Source of the DNA: Atrichornis clamosus
Lineage: Eukaryota > Chordata > Aves > Passeriformes > Menuridae
Direction of reading: 5' to 3'
Assembly (NCBI GenBank): GCA_013400975.1
Contig: WBMZ01009012.1
Coordinates: 209,140 to 273,139 of the forward strand
DNA length: 64,000 nucleotides
Shown here: positions 41,301-51,420 of the stretch, piece by piece
Position numbering within the stretch: the stretch's first letter is position 1
Layout of the letters: every line of letters begins with the position of its first letter
The notes under the pieces: model-generated
Database searches by the model: none
Told to the model about the DNA's origin: nothing
What the model saw: only the letters and a program-made list of their open reading frames with translations
Program-made: the position numbers and the translations under genes

Positions 41301-43644
41301 AGCTCTGGGACACTTTCAGAAAGTCTTTCTTTATCTCTTGACAGTGTGAAAAAAACTTTACCTGCAAATTGACTTGTGTGTAGAAGGAAGCTATCATTCA
41401 TGCTAATGGAGCCCATCAGCTTGCTTTCACTGTACCATGATACCCTGGAGCAAAAAAATGTGAAGCCTGTTAAGCCCTGGGCTTAGCAATAGGATTTAAC
41501 AACTCTAAAATGCCTACCTTCCTCTGTACACATGTTGTCGACCACTATCCCACACATTTCTCTGTTTCTGTGACAGCTGGTCAATGTAAACTAGCTCTTA
41601 AAAGATTTTATGTTGATTTTTATGTTCTGGGAGCTGTTTTCTTAAAATAAACCCTACAAATTTTAAAAAGCAAAGAAACAGTGGGAAACTGCAGTAGAAA
41701 ACAGAGCAGAAAATTGTACAGAAAGTTGTTTACAAAGCTCCCAGTAATTTGGTAATGTGAAGCATCTTCACTGCTCACTGCACTTCTCAAATAAAAAGTT
41801 GGTGGGCACATTTTGAAAACATTAGAGATCATGACTCCTGCAAAAACATTGCTTCTCCAAAATATGAAGGCATGAGAAGAGTTAATCCCAAACCATGAAG
41901 TCAGACAACAAAAGCATGAAGAAGCTGGCCCCAGCTGTGGAAAGGCTTTGACTGGGACACTCAGGTGGGTTAAGATGCACCAGATGTGCCTAAGTGGTGG
42001 GCAGCAACTTTGTTAGAGATAGTTTACTAGTTAATAGTATCAAAATGCTAACGTGCAAAGAAGTGCTCAGTGCAGGGAAGACATGGCTCTAAGCCATAAC
42101 CAGCAAATGGGGAACATCAGACTATTCCCAGCCTGGCCTCCTGAGATCTGGAGTCATGCCAGCCTGGGGATCTGACACACCCCATCTCAGGCAAAAGAAG
42201 AAGGGTTGAGACAAAGGGCTCATTGACAGGCCCTGCATCTCAGGTCTCTTCTCTTACCCATAAAAGCTGATCACAACTCTCCAGAGCTGGTGCCATTGGC
42301 ACCAACCCTTCACTGGACCCTGTCCAATACTGTGAAAGCACTACCCTCCCTGTAATCCAACCCACACTACGCACGGCTGGACAAGAGTTTAAAACAAAAA
42401 ATTGTCATTGGTGAGAGGAAAGGAAAAAACTCTCAAAGATGTGACAGAAGCTGAAATAGAAGCAGCAAGATTAAAGATAGCAAGGCCAGGGCAGAAGAGT
42501 AGTCCTCACAGATCACACCGAGCAGAAACCCTTCATCTTCAGGTGAAACAGCAATTTGTACATCCCTACACTGTGGATAGGTGTCAAAGTGAAGCTGGTC
42601 AGGACCAAGCAACATGGAACAAATCACCCACAGAGAATATTTTATGAAAGCCTGCAGTGAAGTGTAATGCTCAGTCTTCAGAGCACATGAAACCAACCAA
42701 GACTGCTGCCTGTCTGATGGACGCTTCTATGTGCCCTACCAGGACATATGGGAGACTGAAGGAACCACAGAGAGGGCTGACAATTCCCCTTCCCTGCATG
42801 TTTTCAGAGGATAAAAAGGGCTGAGGCTACTTGAGACTCTTCTCTGGAGTATCTTTACAAGCCTGAAAGATTCAAGAAGTTAAAGGAAAGTGCTTCTAGG
42901 CAGGTGAAAGAGGATGAACCAAGATTTTCAGTAAACAAGCGGTGTTTGGTGTCTATATGGGGCATATATTCCAAGTGTTTTCAGCACTCTAGCCCAGGCC
43001 CATCTCAACTAGTCCCACGGCGCTACTTTGTGCAGGGTTTCACCCACAAACCAATTCACTCTGGTCTCACAAAATTTTTCACAAGCATTCAGTTATCCCC
43101 CTGGGTATAGCCAGCACTCCCTCAGCCTGGCTTGGACTCCAGGTCCACTGTGCATCTCTCAGTGGATGTGGTACCAAAGTACTCTAAGGATACATAGGAG
43201 TTTCAAAGGCAGATTCAAAGTGCTTGATGAAGACTACAGAAGTCCTACCAGAAGTATAATAAGTCTTTTGAAAAATTACTCCTTTGCATCCTGTCGTACC
43301 ATAAAAGTACATTACAGACCATAGATTGTCTGGACTTACAAATGAATTCCCAATGTTTAATCTATTTGAATGTCTTTCTTGTGGTTTTTTACTTCAGTGT
43401 AATCCTTCACTAAACATTTTTCAGCCATTAGCTCAGGACAATACATTTTTCATTATTAAACTGCCTTATGTTTTCATTATATCTGCATGTCAGATTTTAC
43501 TTAGTGATATATCAGTGGGATCACCTCTCTTATTACTGCACTTGAATTTCTCTTCTGAGAAAAATACAGTTATTTCAGATGAAAAGGGGGTCCTCAAAGC
43601 TAAATGGCCATGAAGCATATTATCAAAACAACTACTCAGGGAAA

Positions 43645-44012
43645 GAGAAAATAAGGCTTTGGGGTGCCCTGATTGCGGCCTCTCAGTACCTGAAGGAAGC
43701 CTACAAGAAGGATGAAGAGAGACTGTTTACAAGGACATATAGTGACAGGACAAGTGGAAATGGCTTTAAACTCGAAGAGAGGAAGTTTACAATAGGTATC
43801 AGGAAGAAATTTTTTACTGTGAAGGTGGTGAGACACTGGAACAGGTTACCCAGAGACGCTGTGGATGTCCCATCCCTGGAAGCGTTCAAGGCCAGGTTGG
43901 ATGGGGCTCTGAGCAAACAGGTCAAGTGGAAGGTGTCCCTCTCCATTGGCAGGGGGTTGGAACTAGGTGATTTTTAAGGTCCCATCCAATCCAAACCATT
44001 CTATGATTCTGT
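43645..44012 (+). mobile_element. CR1 LINE 3'-end fragment, sense
   Basis: A 5'-truncated CR1 copy of about 370 bp on the plus strand. CR1 3' phrases appear in order: 'cagtacctgaaggaagc', 'gtgacaggacaagtgg', 'aggaagaaattttttactg', 'ggtggtgagacactgg', 'aaggccaggttggatgggg', 'ggcagggggttggaacta'. It ends with the terminal 'attctatgattctgt'. The 132-codon open frame over it (43579-43977) is not a host gene: it is CR1 3' region read in one frame. No reverse transcriptase remains. It belongs to the same broad CR1 type as the copy at 21.1 kb, in the opposite orientation. Confidence 0.95.
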
Positions 44013-44205
44013 AATTATTCTTGCCAGATCCATGACAATTTGTGTGAACTGAAGTGATAGCAAAGTACTATCATTTATGAGAAGGGAACCAAACTAAAAA
44101 TTATCTCTTTTGGGAAAGGTGCTATGGGTAGCTGGAGGAAACTCCTTATGCTTGGAAGAGCTGCCCAAATGGACAAGACAGACAAAAGGTGTGAGAAAAG
44201 AAGTG
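44013..44205. other. Short unique spacer between CR1 and MIR copies
   Basis: About 190 bases of unremarkable sequence between two transposon remnants. Nothing recognised. Confidence 0.5.
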
Positions 44206-44207
44206 TT

Positions 44208-44366
44208 GTTGCCCCATATTACAAACAGGCACTTGAGTCATAGGATGAGTAAGTGATCCGGAGAAGGTCACACAGGAAATCTGTCACGGTTGGTTATTAA
44301 ACCCAGATTTCCTGATCTGCCACTGAATCCCATAATTAAAAGACCATCCTTCCTGTCCTTTCCAAC
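44208..44366 (-). mobile_element. MIR-type SINE remnant, antisense
   Basis: This is a decayed mammalian-wide-interspersed-repeat (CORE-SINE) copy, a family also present in birds and reptiles. On the plus strand it carries the complement-side landmarks in order: 'attacaaacaggcacttga' (from 'ttacagatgaggaaactga'), 'agtgatccggagaaggtcacacag', 'attaaacccagatttcctga' and 'agaccatccttcctgtcc'. The order and spacing match the tRNA-derived and core parts of MIR. The element was active long before the bird radiation, so this copy should be at the same place in other birds. Confidence 0.72.
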
Positions 44367-45775
44367 TCTATCCATAAAGTACTTCACTAATTGGGCAATG
44401 CTTTACGGGAAGAAAAAACCTTCCATGCATTCTGCAGCATGATCTCGGGTAACTTCCACCATTGGATTCAAATCCATGTCCCAGGAGCCTGGCTGAGAAA
44501 TTACATTTCCTGATCCAAACCAGGCTGCCTGCTCACCCTCAAGCAGGTGTTCTCCCACCCAGCTTGTGCCTTGGCACCCAGCCTGCTCCACTCCCTCACA
44601 CCATCTTCCCCTGCTCCTTGGCCACAGTTCCTCTCACAGCCCTCCACACTGGTATCTGATCCAGCCCTGCTGCTCCCTTCAGGTTTTGTGAGGTTTCCTC
44701 ACTTCACTGGTTGGGGTCAGCTAGCGGGGACTGACTAGAGAAAGGCCCTAAAGGCCTTGGAGATCTTCAGGGCTGACGCTGTGGTGCATTTAGTGAGTCT
44801 ACTTGAAATAAATAAAATGGGGTCACATTAGTTAAATCTTATCCCTCGTACTTCAAACAAAAGGAGGAAAAAGACTAAAGATGACTGTGTCCAGTAAGGA
44901 ATGATCTACCCAGAAGACTTCTACCAGCAGGGGGAGGAGACCTGGGGCTGCAGGAATATCAGATATCCTGGAAATTTAGGGAGCTTCTGGAAATCAGAAG
45001 ACAAGGGAAATTGGGCTGGAACTCCTGTGAATGAGAGATGTGAGGATATGAAATGGACACAACTCAGCCTACCTAGGAAAGAAAGCAACTGAAAGCAAAC
45101 AGAAAATGTCTGAAACACCAAGTTAAACAGGAAGATAATTATACAATCTCACAGATTTCCATAATTTGCTAAGGAAGACTCATTAGATCTACAGATGAAC
45201 AAAGAATTTGGGTCCATTCTTAATGGTCTTCTGAGAGGTTTAAAATTTGCTTTTGGAAGCGATAAAGAAGTTACTAGTGGAAATAATGAGAAGGTACAGA
45301 CAGGCAGCTCTCCCTATGGAAGAAGCAGCAAACTCATTTTCAAGTTTAAAAAAACAGAGCCATATGGCTAGATGGTAATGCAGGGCTGAACCCTATTTAA
45401 TATCAGCATTAACACTATAGAAGCTGTTGCTATAGTAGTGACATCTGGAAGAATCCTTCAAATAGATTATTCTCTAACCTGGATGAAGGATTCTGCCAGT
45501 CTGTCTGTCAAAGAAAGCCTTCAGAGCAAATCAATAACAAAGATCTTATTACCTGAAGGCAATGTAATTTAGTGGCTAATCAGTTTGACAACATTAGAAA
45601 CACAAGGAGAGAAGAAAAGAAGAATAGAAATCAGGAGATATAATTAACAGCCAAGAAGGCAGGGATGGCTCCAGGAGTACAAACTTTTATATGCCACTAT
45701 CCAACAAACTTGACCAGTAAATCTACACTGTTCCCAGTCTAGCTGACATTTGGTGTTCATAGACTCCACTCAAAA

Positions 45776-45817
45776 AGCATTACTAGTGAATTACTACTAG
45801 ACAGCATTACTAGTGAA
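45776..45817. repeat. 15-bp direct repeat
   Basis: AGCATTACTAGTGAA occurs at 45,776-45,790 and at 45,803-45,817, with a partial third motif (ACTACTAG) between them. It is a local duplication with no known role. Confidence 0.75.
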
Positions 45818-47929
45818 GATGAGAGATGCATGCACAAAATACTGCCAATTGCCAGAGCAGTGATAGACACAATGTCCCACCTTTTTTTAATGTTGGTTTG
45901 AATACCTGTTTTACTTCAGCCAAGTGAACACTCCTCCTGACTAATTAAAATGTCTCTGCTGAGCACAGATATTTGGTAGCCTCTGGAAATTCAATTCCTC
46001 CTTGTAACTGGCTTCTCTGGATGAAACAATATGTGAAATTGTTGCTAGAGAGAGGGGTTTGCTGGTGCATTATATTTGCACAAAAGCATTTTGGACCTGA
46101 TTTACTTCTCCTAACACTGAAGAGATCAGCTGAAGATGACAGGAGCAATTCTCATCACCCCTTGTACCTGATGCGGTCATTGAAATCATGAAGTGTAATA
46201 AAGTTAACAGCCTCATTTCCATTAACTTGCACAATGTATAAAACAATTGCATGTCAAACACTCTGATGTGAAATCATAATCATGACCATATGTTTTTGGA
46301 AGGCAGCAGACTGTATGTGGGGATACAGCATTAAACTCTGGGGTTATTATTGAAAAAATCTTGGAAATAGTAATTGACAGTTTTCACATTTGTTTTCAAA
46401 AAATACTGTCCTTTGTGTCCCTTAATGTAATATACCTATTTGTTTCCTGGGGGAAACAAACTATTTTTTCATTGAAGAGACCTTGATAGTCATTAGGGGT
46501 CTTACCCCAATCCCTTCAAAGTCAGAACACTGGGTCCAGCCCTGTGTGTCTTCACCACTCAGTAAAGGAGATTTTACAGAGAGCAAAGGCATGACACAAT
46601 TCCTGACTTGCAGCCTATGGGCTTCCCAGGGGAGCAAGGGAATCCTGCTGCTCCAGAACAGGCATGGGCCCACACTTAACAGGTTTTATGTATTTATCCC
46701 AGGAACGCAACAGAAATATTGTCACAGAGTCCAGTGGGAGCAGGCTCTTGCGGAGTTCCCTAACATCATCCAATGTGCCACCTGCAGATGTCTCAGAAAA
46801 TGAGCGTTTTGAAAATTCACACTGTCCTGGTTCTTCCCAGACATATGTGAGTGAGAGGTAGATGCATGATTCATATCAGTAACATTTAATACCAATATTG
46901 CCTAGGTGTTAACACAAAATGTGCTATTTCAGTACGTTGTATTTCTCACACAAAGTGATTCTGAACTTTCTTGTTCATGAAGCAGAGACAGAATGTAAAA
47001 GGCTCAGCACTATTCAGAGATGAAAGTAGATACAACCTTTAGACCAAAAAGCCCATGCTCTCTGCAAATTTTATTTAGACATATAAGGGTAATCTAAATT
47101 ATTTAATAGCAGAATTCATACAGTCTGAGCAGGAGTGGTTGTAAGAGAGGGAAAGTAGATGGAGCACTAGAAAAAAAAAAAATAGATATTTCATTCCAGT
47201 TCTGAGAAAGTGGTTAAGAAGTCCCTGGATGGCTGTTCATGCAGTTCTTACTTTGGTAAAACTGCCACTGACTTTAACTGTAGTTCACTCAGTTGGATCA
47301 GCCTGCTAATCAACTAAGCACTTTTCATTTCATGGCAATGAGAAGGTGTGCTGAAAATGCCATCATATCTCTAACCATCTTCAAAGCCTAGAATGTCTTC
47401 ACACCATTTCATGGGTTTCCCCTTTCCAGTACTGAAAAAGAATGCTATAAAAGTCATGATTTAAATGATATATTGCAATTTTATGGACTTGGAAGCTAAT
47501 TTTGCTTAGAAGCATTTTTATGGACTTTGGAAGCCGAGAGTCGGGGGAAGTAGAGCTCCTAAGATCAAAAACTTTCCTTCTGTAGCAAAAGGTTTTCAGG
47601 GGAGAGCAATTTCTGCCTCCTCTGGATAAGACTCAATTGCTTCTTGAGTCTCCAATATTGAAAGGGTTTTGATGGACAATATGTGTAAAGAGGGAATTCA
47701 TTTTATCTGCCCTGCAAACAAAAGAGATTATTTTCAGTTTCTGTTATGAGAGTGAGAAGGGGGGGAAGTTCTTTCCAGGGAAAAGCTGTAAGATGTTTTC
47801 CTTAATTAGTTTAATTACAAAATGTACTAAGACTATTAGATAAACATGAGGCTGTTTTTGGGTTCAAAACAGGCAGATGTTAGCAGGATTAAATCAGAAT
47901 ACTTTATACGCCTTTGAAGATTTCTTTTT

Positions 47930-48350
47930 TTATTCAAAGTCCTCAGCTCTTTTTTTTTCTTTTTAGGCTCTGTAACAGCTGATATTATTAGATTTTTTTT
48001 CCTTTTGATTAAAATTATGTTCATCTAACTCATGCAAGTCAGCTTTCATTAGCAAAGCAAGTGGGATTTGGCCTATGGTATCACATTTCTGGAATCTGAT
48101 GATTTCTTTTGTGTTCATCCATTCTCCCTTCTCTGATCAGATTCTAATTATAGCCAAATTACAGCTATTGTCTCAAAGGCTGAGTAACATATTTGTGGTA
48201 TTTGGTGGGGGGGAGGGAATAGAAGATGGCTGATTTAAAAATAGTAATAAGGGTTGTTTATAATAATTTTTAAGTGAAGATGGCAATGGTGGAGAAGGGA
48301 AAGGGGAAGCCATCTTTACATCCAAGGAGGAGAGAGTTACTCTTCTTTGA
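47930..48350. promoter_or_regulatory. Candidate conserved non-coding element
   Basis: This block combines pyrimidine-rich tracts, a TAATTA homeodomain core (48,145-48,150), TCATTAG- and GATTA-type sites, a G run near 48,207 and complex sequence without repeat signatures. Vertebrate enhancers near developmental genes often look like this. The composition does not prove function, and no conservation data were available. Confidence 0.2.
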
Positions 48351-50342
48351 ATTGAAGCTGTGTTTCTACAGCTTCCCTCAATATTAGCACTCTATCAGCT
48401 TTTATGAGGCACTGAAGAGCTTTGTAACCCCAGGGTAAGAAGTATGAAACTTGCTGATTTGGGACCTAACAAAGTTCATGGAATATATGAATAGTTAAAG
48501 TACCACTGGAGAAAAAAGTGTAGAACATATAAAGAAAGATTCAGAGTCATGAGAAAATCTACCATAAACTTAAAATTGTGTCACCGTTACATACATACTA
48601 AGAAAAGAAATAACACTATCATCTTAAGCAAAAGCATAAAGAGATGAACTCCATGCTTGTGCATCCTTTAGAACAGCAACAATGCTTCTCTGAACAAATA
48701 AAAATTATTTGGAAGCTGAATACAGGCCAAAGGCATTTCAGGCACAAGTACCCTTAACTACTTTAATTGACTGACAACCTGACATAACTGCTTTTAAAGG
48801 TATGAATGTTATCAATCATAAATGAGAATCCAAACTAAAAAGAGCAATAAACTATTTTAGTCAGAAAGCTGATTTCCAGTGCTAAAATATTTACAGAGCA
48901 TTTTTACTTTGTCACTTTTAAAATCTATTGTTAAAAACTGCCTCTGAGATTGCTTATTACTGCAAATTACCCCAAGATACATGCAAAGTCAAATGAAAGA
49001 CTTTTCAAACATTCTTGCATATCAATAGAAGTTGGTTTACAACAAGGCTAAATGCAGTATATTTTATTGCATTACCCTGCTAGTCACCTCAATAAGATGA
49101 AAATGTAAAAAGGTTTTTTTTTAATTTGGTTTTCAAAAGGCACTTTGGATACTTGGCAGCCTTTCGCCTCCACAACTGCTCTAAAAGTTCGAGTTGATTA
49201 TTTTCTCAGAGACGATCTTTACCAGCACCTACCAGGTAGACAATAACAACAAAAGCCACCAGGGCAGGCTGATGATGAGCAGGCAACTTCACAAAAAAAG
49301 TCCATAAAACACAGAAAAACAGTATATGGACAATGCCACAAAGAAAGTGATATATTCAGTAAAAAAGTGAGCATTGTGAATACTTGCTCTTGCATGTGCA
49401 TGCACAGCTCAGTGGTCTTTCACACACGATAATCCCTTTCAAAATCTTTGGTGAAAAAATAGAGTCTAAAATCCCTGAAATGTTCTTCCTGCACACAAAC
49501 TGAGATGTGCAGCTCCTCCTCAGAAAGAACTGTATAAATGTCATCAGACGTTAATGTAATGCAATGACCATCAGACTTTATTAAAGGACTAAATCTATTA
49601 AATGATTAAATTCTTGGTCACACCAATTCATACCAAGTGTAAACATACGGTGAAACACTTCTAAATCAATTACCTGATGATAAAGGAATAATCTTCTTAC
49701 TTAAATGAAAGCAATTAATGTATGTCAGGGCTATGCATTTAAGAGGTTTCCAGGATCAGAACCATCCATTTGGCACTACCTAAACTCACACTTTCAGACG
49801 TTAAATTAAGTATTGCTAGCAGATGTTGAGTAGTTGTAAAGCACATGGAAAACAAAATAGTGTTTCCTTTCTTTTCCTGGCACATTTCATTCCACAGGGC
49901 CTCACAATATTGTACCTCACACAACACTGAAAAGCAGCCACTGATTTTTCTGCTGCCGTTGTTTCCAGTATGTGTAAGCGTGACTCCAGGAGGGGAGCAG
50001 AAGTGCTGCTCCCCTCACACTGCTAAGAGGTGGCATTGAGGAGTTCTTACCAGCCAGGGCGACAAGAATAGCATGTGAAAGAGAAAAGGAGATTCAACAG
50101 AGCCAGATGATGCGCCCCGCGGCAGTGTCTCAGCTGCTCAAGGTGATTATGGCTGCGGGGCCAGGTACAGCATCCCCATGCTGAACCAGGCACAGAAGCT
50201 GCCAGTTCTGAGACCCCGGGACCTCAAAAACTGAGACTTTGGAAAGACCACAATACACATCAGGCCAGCTGAGAAAGAATAAATACAGTCATCAGTTTAA
50301 CTAAGAGCTTTTACAGAAATTGCATACAGAACATGTCACATT

Positions 50343-50417
50343 GTCATGGAATCACGGAATCATTTACGTTGAAAAAAGACCTCTAATATAATCAAATCCA
50401 ACAGTTAACACTGACAA
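50343..50417 (-). mobile_element. Short CR1 3'-terminal remnant, antisense
   Basis: About 75 bases match the 3' terminus of a second CR1 subtype, read on the minus strand: 'ggaatcacggaatcattta', then 'cgttgaaaaaagacctcta', then 'atcaaatccaacagttaac'. The usual form is a pair of GAATCAT units, 'gttggaaaagacctctaa' and 'atcaagtccaaccgttaac'. Similarity fades after about 50,417. It is severely 5' truncated. Confidence 0.8.
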
Positions 50418-50589
50418 TTTTTATTTGACTCTTGCTAGCTTATCCTGACTCATGTTCTTGGCAGAACTGTGGCCATTGGTCTTGCTTTTAGCAGTGTCAA
50501 CTTAAGGATAAATGAAGAATAGCAACTGCCTCCTTTTTCACACTCTTCCTCAGTCTCCTCTACTCCTTTCAGACAACGCTTTTTAAACA

Positions 50590-51420
50590 TTATATCTGCA
50601 GTATTATGGCATTGACAGAGAGGTGGGTGTTACCTCCCTCAGGTCCACACATCCTTTCTCCCTCAGCCTGTGGTCCATTCGCCTCAACATGGGGCTCACC
50701 AACACCAGAGGTACTATGCACCACCAGAACTAGGACTCACCCTGCACAAGTCACCACTGAGAGGTCATGTTCTGAGCAGCATAATGATAGTGAATGCCAA
50801 GCACGAGCCCAGGAACTCTGGTGCTGGGCCCAAGCTGAAGAGCAGCCTTCAGTGTGCATTCCATTGGACGCTTTGAACGTGCTGGAGAGGTCTCATGGTG
50901 TTGTGCTGTGGGTATGCTGAGTGATGTGCAGTGTTACGTGATACTCCTGCGCAGCGTGACCATGCCCGTGTAATGCGCAGTGAAATAGCATTACACGTGG
51001 CTTGTGCAAGAAGTCCAGTCTTGACGAATATTCAGTATGCAGTCATTCTGTGGCAGGGCCTTAAGGCAGCCCAGTTAAGTGGCAGTGACAACTGGGGTGT
51101 TGGGGGAGCATGCTGATACTCCTTCTGCTGAGAAATAGGAGCATGTTTCTGCAGCTGACATAGCAGTTCACCCAGCACGAGTTCAGTGCTCTCCAACACT
51201 GCAGGGCATTGTGTGGGTTAGATGCACCCCAGGTTGCAGAAGAATGGCCACCTCTCCCTTCTCAGTGCCACTTTCCAGCTTTCACCCTGGTTCTGTGAGG
51301 GAGAGAGCAGTTGCTCTTCCCAGCACAGGGGGAAGGGAGAAATTCCAACCTGCTGCCAGCCTAGGACTCAGAAACGTAAGTTGTTAGATGCAGACAGAGT
51401 CACATGGACAGGTAGATAGT
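50590..51420. other. GC-intermediate segment of unknown nature
   Basis: Higher GC than its surroundings, with several small open frames (for example 50606-50920, 104 codons) of no recognisable family. It contains a 10-bp perfect inverted repeat (50,967-50,976 with 50,988-50,997). An old LTR or other repeat, a lncRNA exon or plain unique sequence are all possible. Confidence 0.25.
50967..50997. repeat. Perfect 10-bp stem with 11-base loop
   Basis: CGTGTAATGC at 50,967-50,976 pairs with GCATTACACG at 50,988-50,997. The 31-base unit could fold as a hairpin in DNA or RNA on either strand. The stem is too short for a microRNA precursor. Confidence 0.7.

Larger units (their letters stand above)
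21570..43640. other. Long AT-rich non-coding stretch between the two CR1 copies
   Basis: About 22 kb with no supported gene and almost no recognisable transposon. The longest frames (22728-23081, 25773-26126, 29082-29459 and 37901-38287, all under 130 codons) have no domain I recognise. Local features are a 12-base T run at 27,088-27,099, a purine-rich tract at about 29,161-29,272, short tandem duplications at 27,016, 29,004 and 38,291, a 22-bp palindrome at 32,971, and a weak candidate micro-exon at 31,304. Parts near 32.15-32.36 kb read like a complex, possibly conserved, non-coding element. Confidence 0.55.
44367..50342. other. AT-rich non-coding stretch, no gene recognised
   Basis: No supported coding region; the longest frame (46483-46803, 106 codons) has no recognisable domain. 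The block at about 47,930-48,350 is a candidate conserved element, listed separately. A 12-base A run lies at 47,171-47,182 and a 15-bp direct repeat near 45,776. Confidence 0.55.

Noticed and set aside
42288..42304. TGGTGCC ATT GGCACCA inverted repeat and nearby TATA-like ATAAAAG words (42.2-42.9 kb), considered as an LTR
   Set aside because: No paired LTR, primer-binding site, polypurine tract or retroviral frame could be found.
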